Shown: positions 1-5,231 of the stretch, in pieces
Numbering within the stretch: the first letter of the stretch is position 1
How the letters are laid out: every line of letters begins with the position of its first letter
Origin: Actinomycetota bacterium
GTDB lineage: Bacteria; Actinomycetota; Acidimicrobiia; Spongiisociales; ZC4RG35
Direction: 5' to 3'
Length of the DNA stretch: 5,970 nt
Assembly: GCA_019347585.1 (NCBI GenBank)
Contig: JAHWLC010000073.1
Span: forward strand, 1-5,970
Program-made: the position numbers and the translations under genes
The notes under the pieces: model-generated
Database searches by the model: none
What the model was told of the DNA's origin: nothing
The model's input: the letters and a program-made list of their open reading frames with translations, nothing else

Positions 1-403
1 CCGGCCCCATGTGGGTGCGGAACATGAGGTTGAACTGGCGAGGCTCGGTGAAGGTGCTCTTCTTGCCGCAGGTGGGACAGGTCTGGGGATCCTCGAGCTT
101 GTCGAGACGATGCCGGGCGTTGCAGTTGCGACACTCCACCAGCGGATCGGTGAAGACCTCCTCGTGCCCGGAGGCCTGCCAGACTTCCCGGGCCTGGAGG
201 ATCGCCGAGTCCAGGCCGACGATGTCGTCCCGCTCCTGGACCATGGAGCGCCACCACTCCTCTTTCACATTGCGCAGCAGCTCCACCCCCAGCGGCCCGT
301 AGTCGTAGGCGGAGCGAATCCCTCCGTAGATCTCCGAGGACTGGAATACGAACCCGCGCTGCTTGGCGAGGTTGGCGATGGTGTCGAGGCTGATCTCGGT
401 CAT
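1..403 (-). CDS. glyQS: Glycyl-tRNA synthetase, N-terminal part (runs off the window)
   Basis: This class II aminoacyl-tRNA synthetase charges tRNA-Gly with glycine in the cytoplasm. The window holds the first 134 residues; the rest lies beyond base 1. Visible hallmarks of the single-chain (alpha2, eukaryote/archaeal-like) GlyRS are RGFVFQSSEIYGG (residues 16-28), YDYGPLG (33-39, motif 1 region), ASGH (77-80) leading to DPLVEC (86-91), and FNLMFRT near the edge (124-130). Four cysteines, C91, C94, C109 and C112, form the CxxC...CxxC zinc site of this form. The ATG at 401-403 is chosen because the family match begins within the first 15 residues. No Shine-Dalgarno is evident ahead of it. The gene follows uppS by 37 bp on the same strand, so it may be co-transcribed or use a weak promoter in that gap. 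The identity is secure; only the C-terminal catalytic and anticodon-binding parts are unseen. Confidence 0.96.
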   Translation of the reverse strand, partial: MTEISLDTIANLAKQRGFVFQSSEIYGGIRSAYDYGPLGVELLRNVKEEWWRSMVQERDDIVGLDSAILQAREVWQASGHEEVFTDPLVECRNCNARHRLDKLEDPQTCPTCGKKSTFTEPRQFNLMFRTHMGP

Positions 404-430
404 GGCGAAAGTCGCACGGTGGCCTGGTCG

Positions 431-454
431 TTCCCTCTAGTCAACCCGAGGGAA
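431..454 (-). promoter_or_regulatory. Small hairpin spanning the uppS stop codon
   Basis: TTCCCTC at 431-437 and GAGGGAA at 448-454 form a perfect 7-bp inverted repeat with a 10-base loop. The loop contains the uppS stop codon (441-443). No run of U follows on the transcribed strand, so it is not a canonical intrinsic terminator. It could attenuate or protect the uppS/glyQS message, or occur by chance. On the minus strand the loop also contains TTGACT, a -35-like hexamer, but I see no convincing -10 about 17 bases downstream. Confidence 0.3.
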
Positions 455-1193
455 AGTCAGCTGCGCTGCCGAAGCGCCGGTCCCGGGTCTGGTACTCGGC
501 CACCGCATCGAGCAGGGCGTGCCGGTCGAAATCGGGCCAGAGGATGCCGGGAAAGTAGAGCTCGGCATAGGCGGCGTGCCACAGCAGGAAGTTGGAGAGA
601 CGCATCTCCCCCGAGGAGCGGATCACCAGGTCGAGGTCGGGCATTTCCGGGATATAGAGATGACGGCGCACCATGTCCTCGTCCACGACGTCCGGTTCGA
701 GTCGGCCTTCGGCGGCTTCTCGAGCTATCCCTGCCGCCGCCTCGGCGATCTCCCGCCGGGCCCCATAGTTGAAGGCGAACACGAGCTGGAGGCGGTCGTT
801 GCCCGCAGTCAGCTCCTCGGCCTCGGCCATGTGCTTGCGATTCCGATCGGGGATGCGGGGATCGGACATGTCCCCGGCGAAGCGCATGCGGACGCCCTGG
901 GTGTGCAGCTCGTCGCGCCTCCGGGTGAGGAGGTCCTCGTTGAACCACATGAGGAACTCCACCTCCTCCTCGTCCCGCTCCCAGTTCTCGGTGGAGAACG
1001 TAAAGGCGGTGAGCCACGAGACGCCTATCTCGAGGGCCCCCTCCACGGTGTCGAAGAGAGCTTCCTCGCCGGCGAGATGCCCTGCGGTGCGGGGCAGTCC
1101 CCGCTGGTTGGCCCACCGGCCGTTGCCGTCGAGGATGAGACCGACATGGGTGGGGATGCGCTCCGGATCGACCGTCGAGAGGTCGAGCGTCAT
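441..1193 (-). CDS. uppS: Isoprenyl transferase (undecaprenyl/polyprenyl diphosphate synthase, cis-prenyltransferase)
   Basis: UppS condenses isopentenyl diphosphate onto an allylic diphosphate in cis. The long polyprenyl diphosphate made is the lipid carrier for peptidoglycan and other wall polymers. The product is 250 residues, normal for the family. Conserved parts are HVGLILDGNGRWA (16-28) with the catalytic, magnesium-binding Asp22, the RGLPRTAGH stretch (31-39), the TFSTENW motif, and the C-terminal IRSSGEMRLSNFLLW block (191-205) with Arg192, Arg198 and Ser200 for diphosphate binding, followed by Glu211 in AYAELYF. The ATG at 1191-1193 overlaps the recO stop as ATGA, so translation is probably coupled to recO. 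The open frame continues upstream across recO in another frame, but that extension has no family match. Chain length (for example C50 or C55) cannot be read from the sequence. Confidence 0.96.
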   Translation of the reverse strand: MTLDLSTVDPERIPTHVGLILDGNGRWANQRGLPRTAGHLAGEEALFDTVEGALEIGVSWLTAFTFSTENWERDEEEVEFLMWFNEDLLTRRRDELHTQGVRMRFAGDMSDPRIPDRNRKHMAEAEELTAGNDRLQLVFAFNYGARREIAEAAAGIAREAAEGRLEPDVVDEDMVRRHLYIPEMPDLDLVIRSSGEMRLSNFLLWHAAYAELYFPGILWPDFDRHALLDAVAEYQTRDRRFGSAADFPSG

Positions 1194-1906
1194 TCCATGA
1201 CCGCCAAGGAGCTCAGCTTGCGGTCGAGGTGGTACTCCACGAATCGCCGTGCGATGCCCATCGCCTCCGGGGCGAGAGTCCCGTCGGTGGCAGGAAGCGC
1301 GCCGAGGTCGGCGTCCGCCAGCGCCGCCAGGTAATCGGTGAGGCCTGCCCTGAGCCGGACCGAGCCGTCGATTCGGCAACGGGCGCAGACGACGCCGCCC
1401 CCGCCGAAAGAGAACCGATGGAGCTGTTCGACTCCGCCACAGGAGGCGCATACGGCCAGAGACGGGGCCACCCCCACCACTTCGGCCAGCTTGAGGAGGA
1501 AGCTGGTGATGAGGTCGGGCGAGCGCCCTCCCTGCTCCAGGGCACGCAGCCCGCGATGGAGCAGCAGGAAGAGCCGGACGGACGACTCCCGTTCCTGGGC
1601 GACGGCGTCGGCCGCTTCCACCATCGTCCCCGCGGCCACCACGGAGTCGAGATCGCCGCGGAGACGGGGGAAGGGCTCGAGCACGGCGACCTGGGTGATG
1701 GTGTCCAGATTGCGCCCCTCGTAGAGGACCAAGTCGACATGGGTGAAGGGCTCGAGCCGGCCCCCGAAACGGCTCTTGGTCTTGCGCACTCCCTTGGCCA
1801 CGGTGCGGATCTTCCCCTGGTTCGGGCTGAGCAGGACCACCACCCGGTCGGCGTCCCCGAAGGGGTAGGAGCGGAGGACGATTCCCTGATCGTGGCGCAG
1901 GCCCAT
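1190..1906 (-). CDS. recO: DNA repair protein RecO
   Basis: RecO acts with RecR in the RecF pathway. It anneals single strands and helps load RecA onto SSB-coated DNA. The product is 238 residues, typical length. The N-terminal OB-fold begins with GIVLRSYPFGDADRVVVLL (8-26) and continues through GKIRTVAKGVRKTKSRFGGRLEPF (31-54), a very typical RecO pattern. The helical C-terminal half carries a four-cysteine zinc motif, C153-x2-C156 and C174-x2-C177, which some RecO proteins keep and others lack. I chose the ATG at 1904-1906 because the family match starts at once. An ATG at 2002 in the same frame would add 32 unmatched residues and overlap the divergent gene at 1942. The gene ends with TGA inside the uppS ATG (4-base ATGA overlap). 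A possible promoter lies just upstream in the short divergent gap. Confidence 0.95.
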   Translation of the reverse strand: MGLRHDQGIVLRSYPFGDADRVVVLLSPNQGKIRTVAKGVRKTKSRFGGRLEPFTHVDLVLYEGRNLDTITQVAVLEPFPRLRGDLDSVVAAGTMVEAADAVAQERESSVRLFLLLHRGLRALEQGGRSPDLITSFLLKLAEVVGVAPSLAVCASCGGVEQLHRFSFGGGGVVCARCRIDGSVRLRAGLTDYLAALADADLGALPATDGTLAPEAMGIARRFVEYHLDRKLSSLAVME

Positions 1907-1916
1907 GAGACGTCTG

Positions 1917-1922
1917 AGGGTA
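1917..1922 (-). promoter_or_regulatory. Candidate -10 element for recO-uppS
   Basis: On the minus strand the hexamer TACCCT (TANNNT type) ends 10 bases before the recO ATG at 1906. A start site about 7 bases downstream would give a leader of only a few bases. No Shine-Dalgarno is visible in front of recO, which fits a very short leader. No good -35 hexamer was found. It sits in the same 35-bp gap as the divergent promoter candidate. This is pattern matching only. Confidence 0.35.
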
Positions 1923-1929
1923 TCGGGCG

Positions 1930-1935
1930 TATCCT
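1930..1935 (+). promoter_or_regulatory. Candidate -10 element for a leaderless pterin dehydratase mRNA
   Basis: TATCCT (TANNNT) lies with exactly six bases between it and the ATG at 1942. That is the spacing expected if transcription starts at the A of the start codon. Leaderless messages of this layout are common in Actinobacteria. There is no Shine-Dalgarno before this gene, which supports the idea. No strong -35 is present; TGAGAC near 1906-1911 is the best match and is poor. Confidence 0.45.
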
Positions 1936-1941
1936 CGAACC

Positions 1942-2220
1942 ATGGCACTTGTCGAAGATCATGAGGTAGAGGCTTTTTTGCAGGAGCATCCGGATTGGTC
2001 ACGCTCCGGCGACTCGATCAATCGGACGTTCGAGTTCGAGGATTTCAACGAGGCGATGGGCTTCGTCACGCGGGTGGCACTCGAGGCGGAGAAGGCGGAT
2101 CATCACCCCGACATCGACATCCGTTGGAACCAGGTGACTCTCGACCTCTCCACCCACTCCGAGGGCGGCCTCACCCCCAAGGACCTGAAGCTGGCGGACA
2201 CGGCCGACGCCCTGGCCTGA
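1942..2220 (+). CDS. Pterin-4a-carbinolamine dehydratase (PhhB/DCoH family)
   Basis: This small cytoplasmic enzyme dehydrates 4a-hydroxy-tetrahydropterin, the by-product of aromatic amino acid hydroxylases, so the cofactor can be reduced back. In some bacteria family members have instead been linked to molybdopterin metabolism. The product is 92 residues, about the usual length. The family signature is complete: the E-K-A-D-H-H-P block (residues 49-55), an aromatic Trp61 six residues after the Pro, His71 after nine more, and an Asp eight residues beyond that (D80). The N-terminal half, with FEFEDFNEAMGFVTRVA, also fits. It is the only plus-strand gene in the window, divergent from recO across 35 bp and convergent with the crotonase gene. 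No aromatic hydroxylase or molybdenum cofactor gene is in view, so its partner is unknown. ATG at 1942 is the only sensible start. Confidence 0.93.
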   Translation: MALVEDHEVEAFLQEHPDWSRSGDSINRTFEFEDFNEAMGFVTRVALEAEKADHHPDIDIRWNQVTLDLSTHSEGGLTPKDLKLADTADALA

Positions 2221-2275
2221 CGGTTCGGGGTGGAACCCGGGCCTCAGTATTGGGCCAAAGAACCTCCGGTAATAA

Positions 2276-2291
2276 GGCCCGTATACGGGCC
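2276..2291. repeat. Perfect 16-bp palindrome, left copy
   Basis: GGCCCGTATACGGGCC reads the same on both strands. It has a GC-rich outer arm and a TATA core. It forms the left half of the larger inverted repeat; on the minus strand it is followed by five bases and then ACCGGAGGTTC. Confidence 0.9.
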
Positions 2292-2344
2292 AAACCGCCT
2301 CGAGAAACCGACGACGACGCGACGCCACGCGTTCCCGAGGCCAC

Positions 2345-2364
2345 TAGGCCCATATATGGGCCTA
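2345..2364. repeat. Perfect 20-bp palindrome, right copy
   Basis: TAGGCCCATATATGGGCCTA is a perfect 20-bp palindrome. Its central 16 bases differ from the left copy only by G to A and C to T on either side of the TATA core. The two changes compensate each other, so the palindrome is kept. On the plus strand it is followed by ACCGGAGGTTC, the same tail as the left copy has on the minus strand. Confidence 0.9.
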
Positions 2365-2385
2365 ACTACCGGAGGTTCGCGGAGG

Positions 2386-3174
2386 TCAGCCGAAGTCTGG
2401 CTTTCGCTTCTCCTTGACCGCGGCCAGTCCCTCGGAGACGTCGGGGCCGAGGAAGCCGAGGAACTCGTAGGCGACCGAAGCGTCGAATATCGGATAGGCG
2501 GCCCGCAGCCAGTGGTTGAGAGCGTGCTTGGTCCAGCGCAGCGCCTCCTGGGCGCCGGAAGCCAGCTCGGCAGCCAGGCCCTCGGTGAACTCCTCGAGCT
2601 GATCGTCGTCGACGACCCGGGCCACCAGGCCCATGCGCTCTGCTTGCTCACCGTCGATGGGGTGATTGGTGAGCAGGTGGTACTTGGCCTTGGCCATCCC
2701 GATCAGCAACGGCCAGATGACCGCGGCATGGTCACCCGCGGCCACCCCGATGGTGGTGTGGCCGTCGAGGATGCGGGCGGATCGCGCCGCCACCGGTATG
2801 TCGGCGAGCAGGGCCGCGGCGAGGCCTGCTCCCACCGCGGGCCCGTTTATCGCCGACACGATCGGCTTGGAGCACTCGATGATGTTCCGCACCAGCTCCC
2901 GGGCTTCCTTCAGGGCGGTGCGATGGGTGGCGGTGTCGGCGACGATCCCCTCGATCATGTCGTAGCTCCCCCCTGAGGAGAAGGCGCGCCCTGCGCCGCG
3001 GAGCAGCACCACCCGCACCTCGTCCGAGGCGTCGATCTCCGGCCAGATCTCCACCAGCTCACGATGCCCCTCAGGAGTGACCGCGTTCAGCTTTTCTGGA
3101 TTGTCGAACGTGACAATGAGGACACCGTCTGTTCTCTGCTCAAGCCCGAGAAACTGATAGCGACTGTGGTCCAT
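2386..3174 (-). CDS. Enoyl-CoA hydratase/isomerase (crotonase) family protein with atypical active site
   Basis: This is a 262-residue crotonase-fold protein; family members act on acyl-CoA thioesters through an oxyanion hole. Visible parts are the N-terminal [16 protein letters not shown] (17-32), the first oxyanion-hole loop GRAFSSGG (62-69), and the second in [24 protein letters not shown] (103-126). Aligned by eye to rat mitochondrial enoyl-CoA hydratase, the two catalytic glutamates (Glu144 and Glu164 there) fall at His139 and Tyr165 here. A simple hydratase is therefore doubtful; an isomerase, hydrolase or other crotonase reaction is possible and the substrate is unknown. The stretch [23 protein letters not shown] (147-169) looks like a distinct subgroup also seen in other bacteria (from memory). 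ATG at 3172-3174 lies 21 bp after the oxidase gene, so the two are probably co-transcribed. Confidence 0.9.
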   Translation of the reverse strand: MDHSRYQFLGLEQRTDGVLIVTFDNPEKLNAVTPEGHRELVEIWPEIDASDEVRVVLLRGAGRAFSSGGSYDMIEGIVADTATHRTALKEARELVRNIIECSKPIVSAINGPAVGAGLAAALLADIPVAARSARILDGHTTIGVAAGDHAAVIWPLLIGMAKAKYHLLTNHPIDGEQAERMGLVARVVDDDQLEEFTEGLAAELASGAQEALRWTKHALNHWLRAAYPIFDASVAYEFLGFLGPDVSEGLAAVKEKRKPDFG

Positions 3175-3195
3175 GGCTGAAACCGGCGCCCGACG

Positions 3196-4353
3196 CTAGT
3201 GGGCGGCTCCGGTGCCCCGGCGGAACCGGCTGATTCGGAGCAATCCGATGTCGTGGCGGGTCTCCCCGTCGATGGCCAGGTCGGCCAGTATCTCCCCCAC
3301 CAGCGAGGAGAACTTGAAGCCGTGCCCGGAGAAGCCGGCCGCGACCACGACCCGGTCCGAATCGGGATGAAGATCGATGATGAAGTGCTCGTCGGGGCTG
3401 TTAGTGAACAAACAGGTCTTCAGGGCCATGGTGGGCCCGGCGGCCTCGGGGAAGTGGCGCTCGGTGAAGTCCCGGAGTGGGGCCTCGTCGGCGGCGTTGG
3501 GTTCCCGGTCCATGTGATCGGGGTCCACCTCCTCGCCCAGATGGTGATACAGGCCCACCTTGAACCCGGGGATGGTCTCGATGGGAAAGCCGTAGAAGTG
3601 CCCCGCGTCGACCTCGACGTTGAAGATGGGAAACCGGTCGGGAGCGAACAGCTCGGGACGGGTCGGCTGGAACCATGCCAGCACCTGCCGCTCCGGGACC
3701 GCGAGACCGCCGATGGCGCCGACGAGCCCGCCGCTCCACGCCCCGGCCGTGATCACCAGCCTGTCGGCCCGGTACTCCCCCCGGGTGGTCACCACCTCGA
3801 CACCGGCGGCACCCACATCCCACCCCACCACTCGTTCACGGGCATGGATCTCGGCCCCTTGGCGCTGCGCGGCGAGGACATGGGCAACGACACACCGCTC
3901 GGAGAGCAGATAACCGCCATCGGGCTGATAGACCGCCATGTGGTCGTCAGGGAGCCGGTACCCGGGGAAGCGCTCCCCCACCTCGGCTCCGGTGAGGACC
4001 TCGTGCTCGAGGCCGTGCATGCGGCACGAGGCCAGGGACCCCTGGAACACCTCGTGGCCTTCAGGTGCGGCGTCGATGCCGCCGCTGATCACGAGCAGCC
4101 TCTCCCCCGCCTCCGCCTCGAGCTCGCGCCACAGCCGGTATGCCCTGGCGAGCAGCGGCACATAAGAGGGATCCTCGAAGTAGGCCATGCGGATGATGCG
4201 GGTGACCCCATGGGAGGAGCCCATGGAGTGGGGGATGTCGAACCGCTCCAGCCCGAGCACCCGCCGGCCCCTCCCTGCCAGGTGATGACAGGCGGCGCTC
4301 CCCATCGCCCCGACGCCGACCACGATGACGTCGAATCGCCGGCCCCGGCTCAA
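3196..4353 (-). CDS. FAD-dependent N-methyl amino acid oxidase (monomeric sarcosine oxidase / N-methyltryptophan oxidase family)
   Basis: MSOX/SolA-type enzymes oxidise secondary N-methyl amines with oxygen, giving the free amine, formaldehyde and hydrogen peroxide. The product is 385 residues, close to the roughly 390 of the family. FDVIVVGVGAMGS (7-19) is the GxGxxG FAD-binding fold and Glu36 ends its second strand. SSHGVTRIIR (46-55) and GFK (263-265) match active-site stretches of Bacillus sarcosine oxidase. Cys314 in LKTCLFTNSPDEHFIIDLHP sits where the FAD is covalently attached (Cys315 there), and SGHGFKFSS (342-350) carries Lys347, equivalent to the oxygen-activating Lys348. The only start that keeps the FAD motif is a TTG at 4351-4353, overlapping the era stop as TTGA; the first ATG would cut through the glycine motif. 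The true substrate (sarcosine, N-methyltryptophan, another amine) cannot be told, so neither soxA nor solA is assigned. Confidence 0.92.
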   Translation of the reverse strand: MSRGRRFDVIVVGVGAMGSAACHHLAGRGRRVLGLERFDIPHSMGSSHGVTRIIRMAYFEDPSYVPLLARAYRLWRELEAEAGERLLVISGGIDAAPEGHEVFQGSLASCRMHGLEHEVLTGAEVGERFPGYRLPDDHMAVYQPDGGYLLSERCVVAHVLAAQRQGAEIHARERVVGWDVGAAGVEVVTTRGEYRADRLVITAGAWSGGLVGAIGGLAVPERQVLAWFQPTRPELFAPDRFPIFNVEVDAGHFYGFPIETIPGFKVGLYHHLGEEVDPDHMDREPNAADEAPLRDFTERHFPEAAGPTMALKTCLFTNSPDEHFIIDLHPDSDRVVVAAGFSGHGFKFSSLVGEILADLAIDGETRHDIGLLRISRFRRGTGAAH

Positions 4354-5231
4354 CTGGCGTCGAAGCCGAGCCGGTCGAGGAGCTGGGGGCGACGCTGCCA
4401 ATCCCTCTCCACCACGACCCTGAGATCGAGGGTCACCGGGGCTCCCCAGATCGCCTCCAGCTCGCTCCTGGCCTCGGTGCCGGCCGTCTTCAGCAGTCGA
4501 CCGCCCTTCCCGATCACGATCCCCATCTGGCTGTCTCTCTCCACGACGACGTCGGCCTCCACGATGATCCGGCCGCCCTCGCTCGTGCTCATGTCGGTGA
4601 CCCGCACCACCAGCGAGTGCGGCAGCTCCTCGCGTAGCCGGTCGAGGAACTTCTCCCTTACGATCTCGGCGACCACCACCGTCTCCGGCTGGTCGGTCAT
4701 GGTCCCTTCGGGGTAGAAGGCGGGGCCCTCCGGGAGGTCGGCCACCAGCTCCTCGAGGAGCGCGCCTACTCCCTCTCCGGTGGCAGCGGAGATCGGGAAG
4801 ACGTGGGGGAAGGGCCACTCCGCGGCCTCGAGCAGTTGTTCCACAACCTGTGTTCTCGCGGCCCGGTCCACCTTGTTCACCGCGACCAGGGCGCGGGCAT
4901 TGCTCTCCACCAGCCTCTCGGCGACGAGCCGATCCCCGGGCCCGATCGGGGCGGTGGCATCGATGACGAAGACGACGGAGTCGGATTCAGCGAGAGTCCG
5001 GGAGACCAGGGAGTTGAGCCGGGCGCCGAGCTCGGTGCGGGGCTTGTGGAGCCCCGGCGTGTCCACCAGGACCACCTGGTAGTCGGGGCCGCTCACGACT
5101 CCCCGGATCACGTTGCGGGTGGTCTGGGGCCGGGTCGAGGTGATGGCCACCTTGGAGCCGACCATCTGGTTGACCAGGGTCGACTTCCCCACATTGGGCC
5201 GCCCGACGACGGCGGCGAAGCCGGACCTCAC
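4350..5231 (-). CDS. era: GTPase Era, ribosome maturation factor
   Basis: Era is a GTP-binding protein that binds 16S rRNA near its 3' end and helps assemble the 30S subunit. The product is 293 residues, normal length. All G motifs are present: GRPNVGKST (G1, 10-18), the TT pair at 37-38 (G2), DTPG (G3, 57-60), NKVD (G4, 119-122) and SAA (G5, 147-149). The C-terminal type II KH RNA-binding domain has MGIVIGKGG (235-243). Translation starts at GTG (5229-5231), which overlaps the stop of the upstream CBS-protein gene as GTGA; a GGAAG about ten bases upstream may serve as ribosome binding site. The stop (4350-4352) in turn overlaps the TTG of the oxidase gene. This tight packing points to one operon from the CBS gene through era into the inserted genes. 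Confidence 0.97.
   Translation of the reverse strand: MRSGFAAVVGRPNVGKSTLVNQMVGSKVAITSTRPQTTRNVIRGVVSGPDYQVVLVDTPGLHKPRTELGARLNSLVSRTLAESDSVVFVIDATAPIGPGDRLVAERLVESNARALVAVNKVDRAARTQVVEQLLEAAEWPFPHVFPISAATGEGVGALLEELVADLPEGPAFYPEGTMTDQPETVVVAEIVREKFLDRLREELPHSLVVRVTDMSTSEGGRIIVEADVVVERDSQMGIVIGKGGRLLKTAGTEARSELEAIWGAPVTLDLRVVVERDWQRRPQLLDRLGFDAS

Larger units (their letters stand above)
2260..2378. repeat. 119-bp interrupted inverted repeat, REP-like pair, between convergent genes
   Basis: The two arms pair about one centre near 2319. GAACCTCCGGTA at 2260-2271 is the exact reverse complement of 2367-2378. The 16-bp palindromes at 2276-2291 and 2347-2362 face each other in the same register with two differences. 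Weaker pairing continues inward (GCCTCG at 2297-2302 with CGAGGC at 2336-2341). Each unit is thus a 16-bp palindrome, a 5-base spacer and the tail ACCGGAGGTTC, present once on each strand. This resembles REP/BIME-type repeats, which occur as inverted pairs between genes. It begins 39 bp after the plus-strand stop and ends 7 bp before the minus-strand stop, so it could also act as a two-way transcription terminator or RNA stabiliser. No U-run follows on either strand. Whether it is repeated elsewhere in the genome cannot be seen here. Confidence 0.75.

Noticed and set aside
404..440. T-box or other riboswitch leader in front of glycyl-tRNA synthetase
   Set aside because: The gap after uppS is only 37 bp, too short for a T-box stem I and antiterminator.
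441..1943. A 500-codon minus-strand open frame apparently fusing about 250 residues to UppS
   Set aside because: The first half lies across recO in the wrong frame, is Arg/Pro/Gly-rich with no family match, and RecO is clearly coded there. UppS starts at 1193.
1971..1980. Run of six T in the dehydratase gene as a terminator tail or UP element
   Set aside because: No stem precedes it, it lies in codons of a real gene, and it is too far upstream of the recO -10 candidate to fit an UP element.
1907..2002. Longer RecO starting at 2002
   Set aside because: The extra 32 residues match nothing in RecO and would overlap the divergent dehydratase by about 60 bases.
2222..2237. Small hairpin GGTTC/GAACC right after the dehydratase stop, as an intrinsic terminator
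   Set aside because: Only five base pairs and no U-run; probably chance, and overshadowed by the larger inverted repeat.
2345..2364. Palindromes as promoter operators or TATA-type promoters
   Set aside because: They lie between the stop codons of two convergent genes, with no gene start downstream, so an operator role is unlikely.
2260..2378. CRISPR array or IS-end interpretation of the repeat
   Set aside because: Only two units, in inverted rather than direct orientation with no spacer series, no transposase frame between them, and no visible target-site duplication.
3199..4716. A 505-codon plus-strand open frame, and others at 11-772, 519-1334, 1229-1969 and 2230-2976
   Set aside because: All lie antisense to clear genes in GC-rich DNA, where the opposite strand is often stop-free. 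None shows a recognisable motif.
3196..4818. A 540-codon open frame extending the oxidase into era
   Set aside because: The extension reads era out of frame and is low-complexity Arg/Gly/Ala-rich. Family homology begins just after the TTG at 4353.
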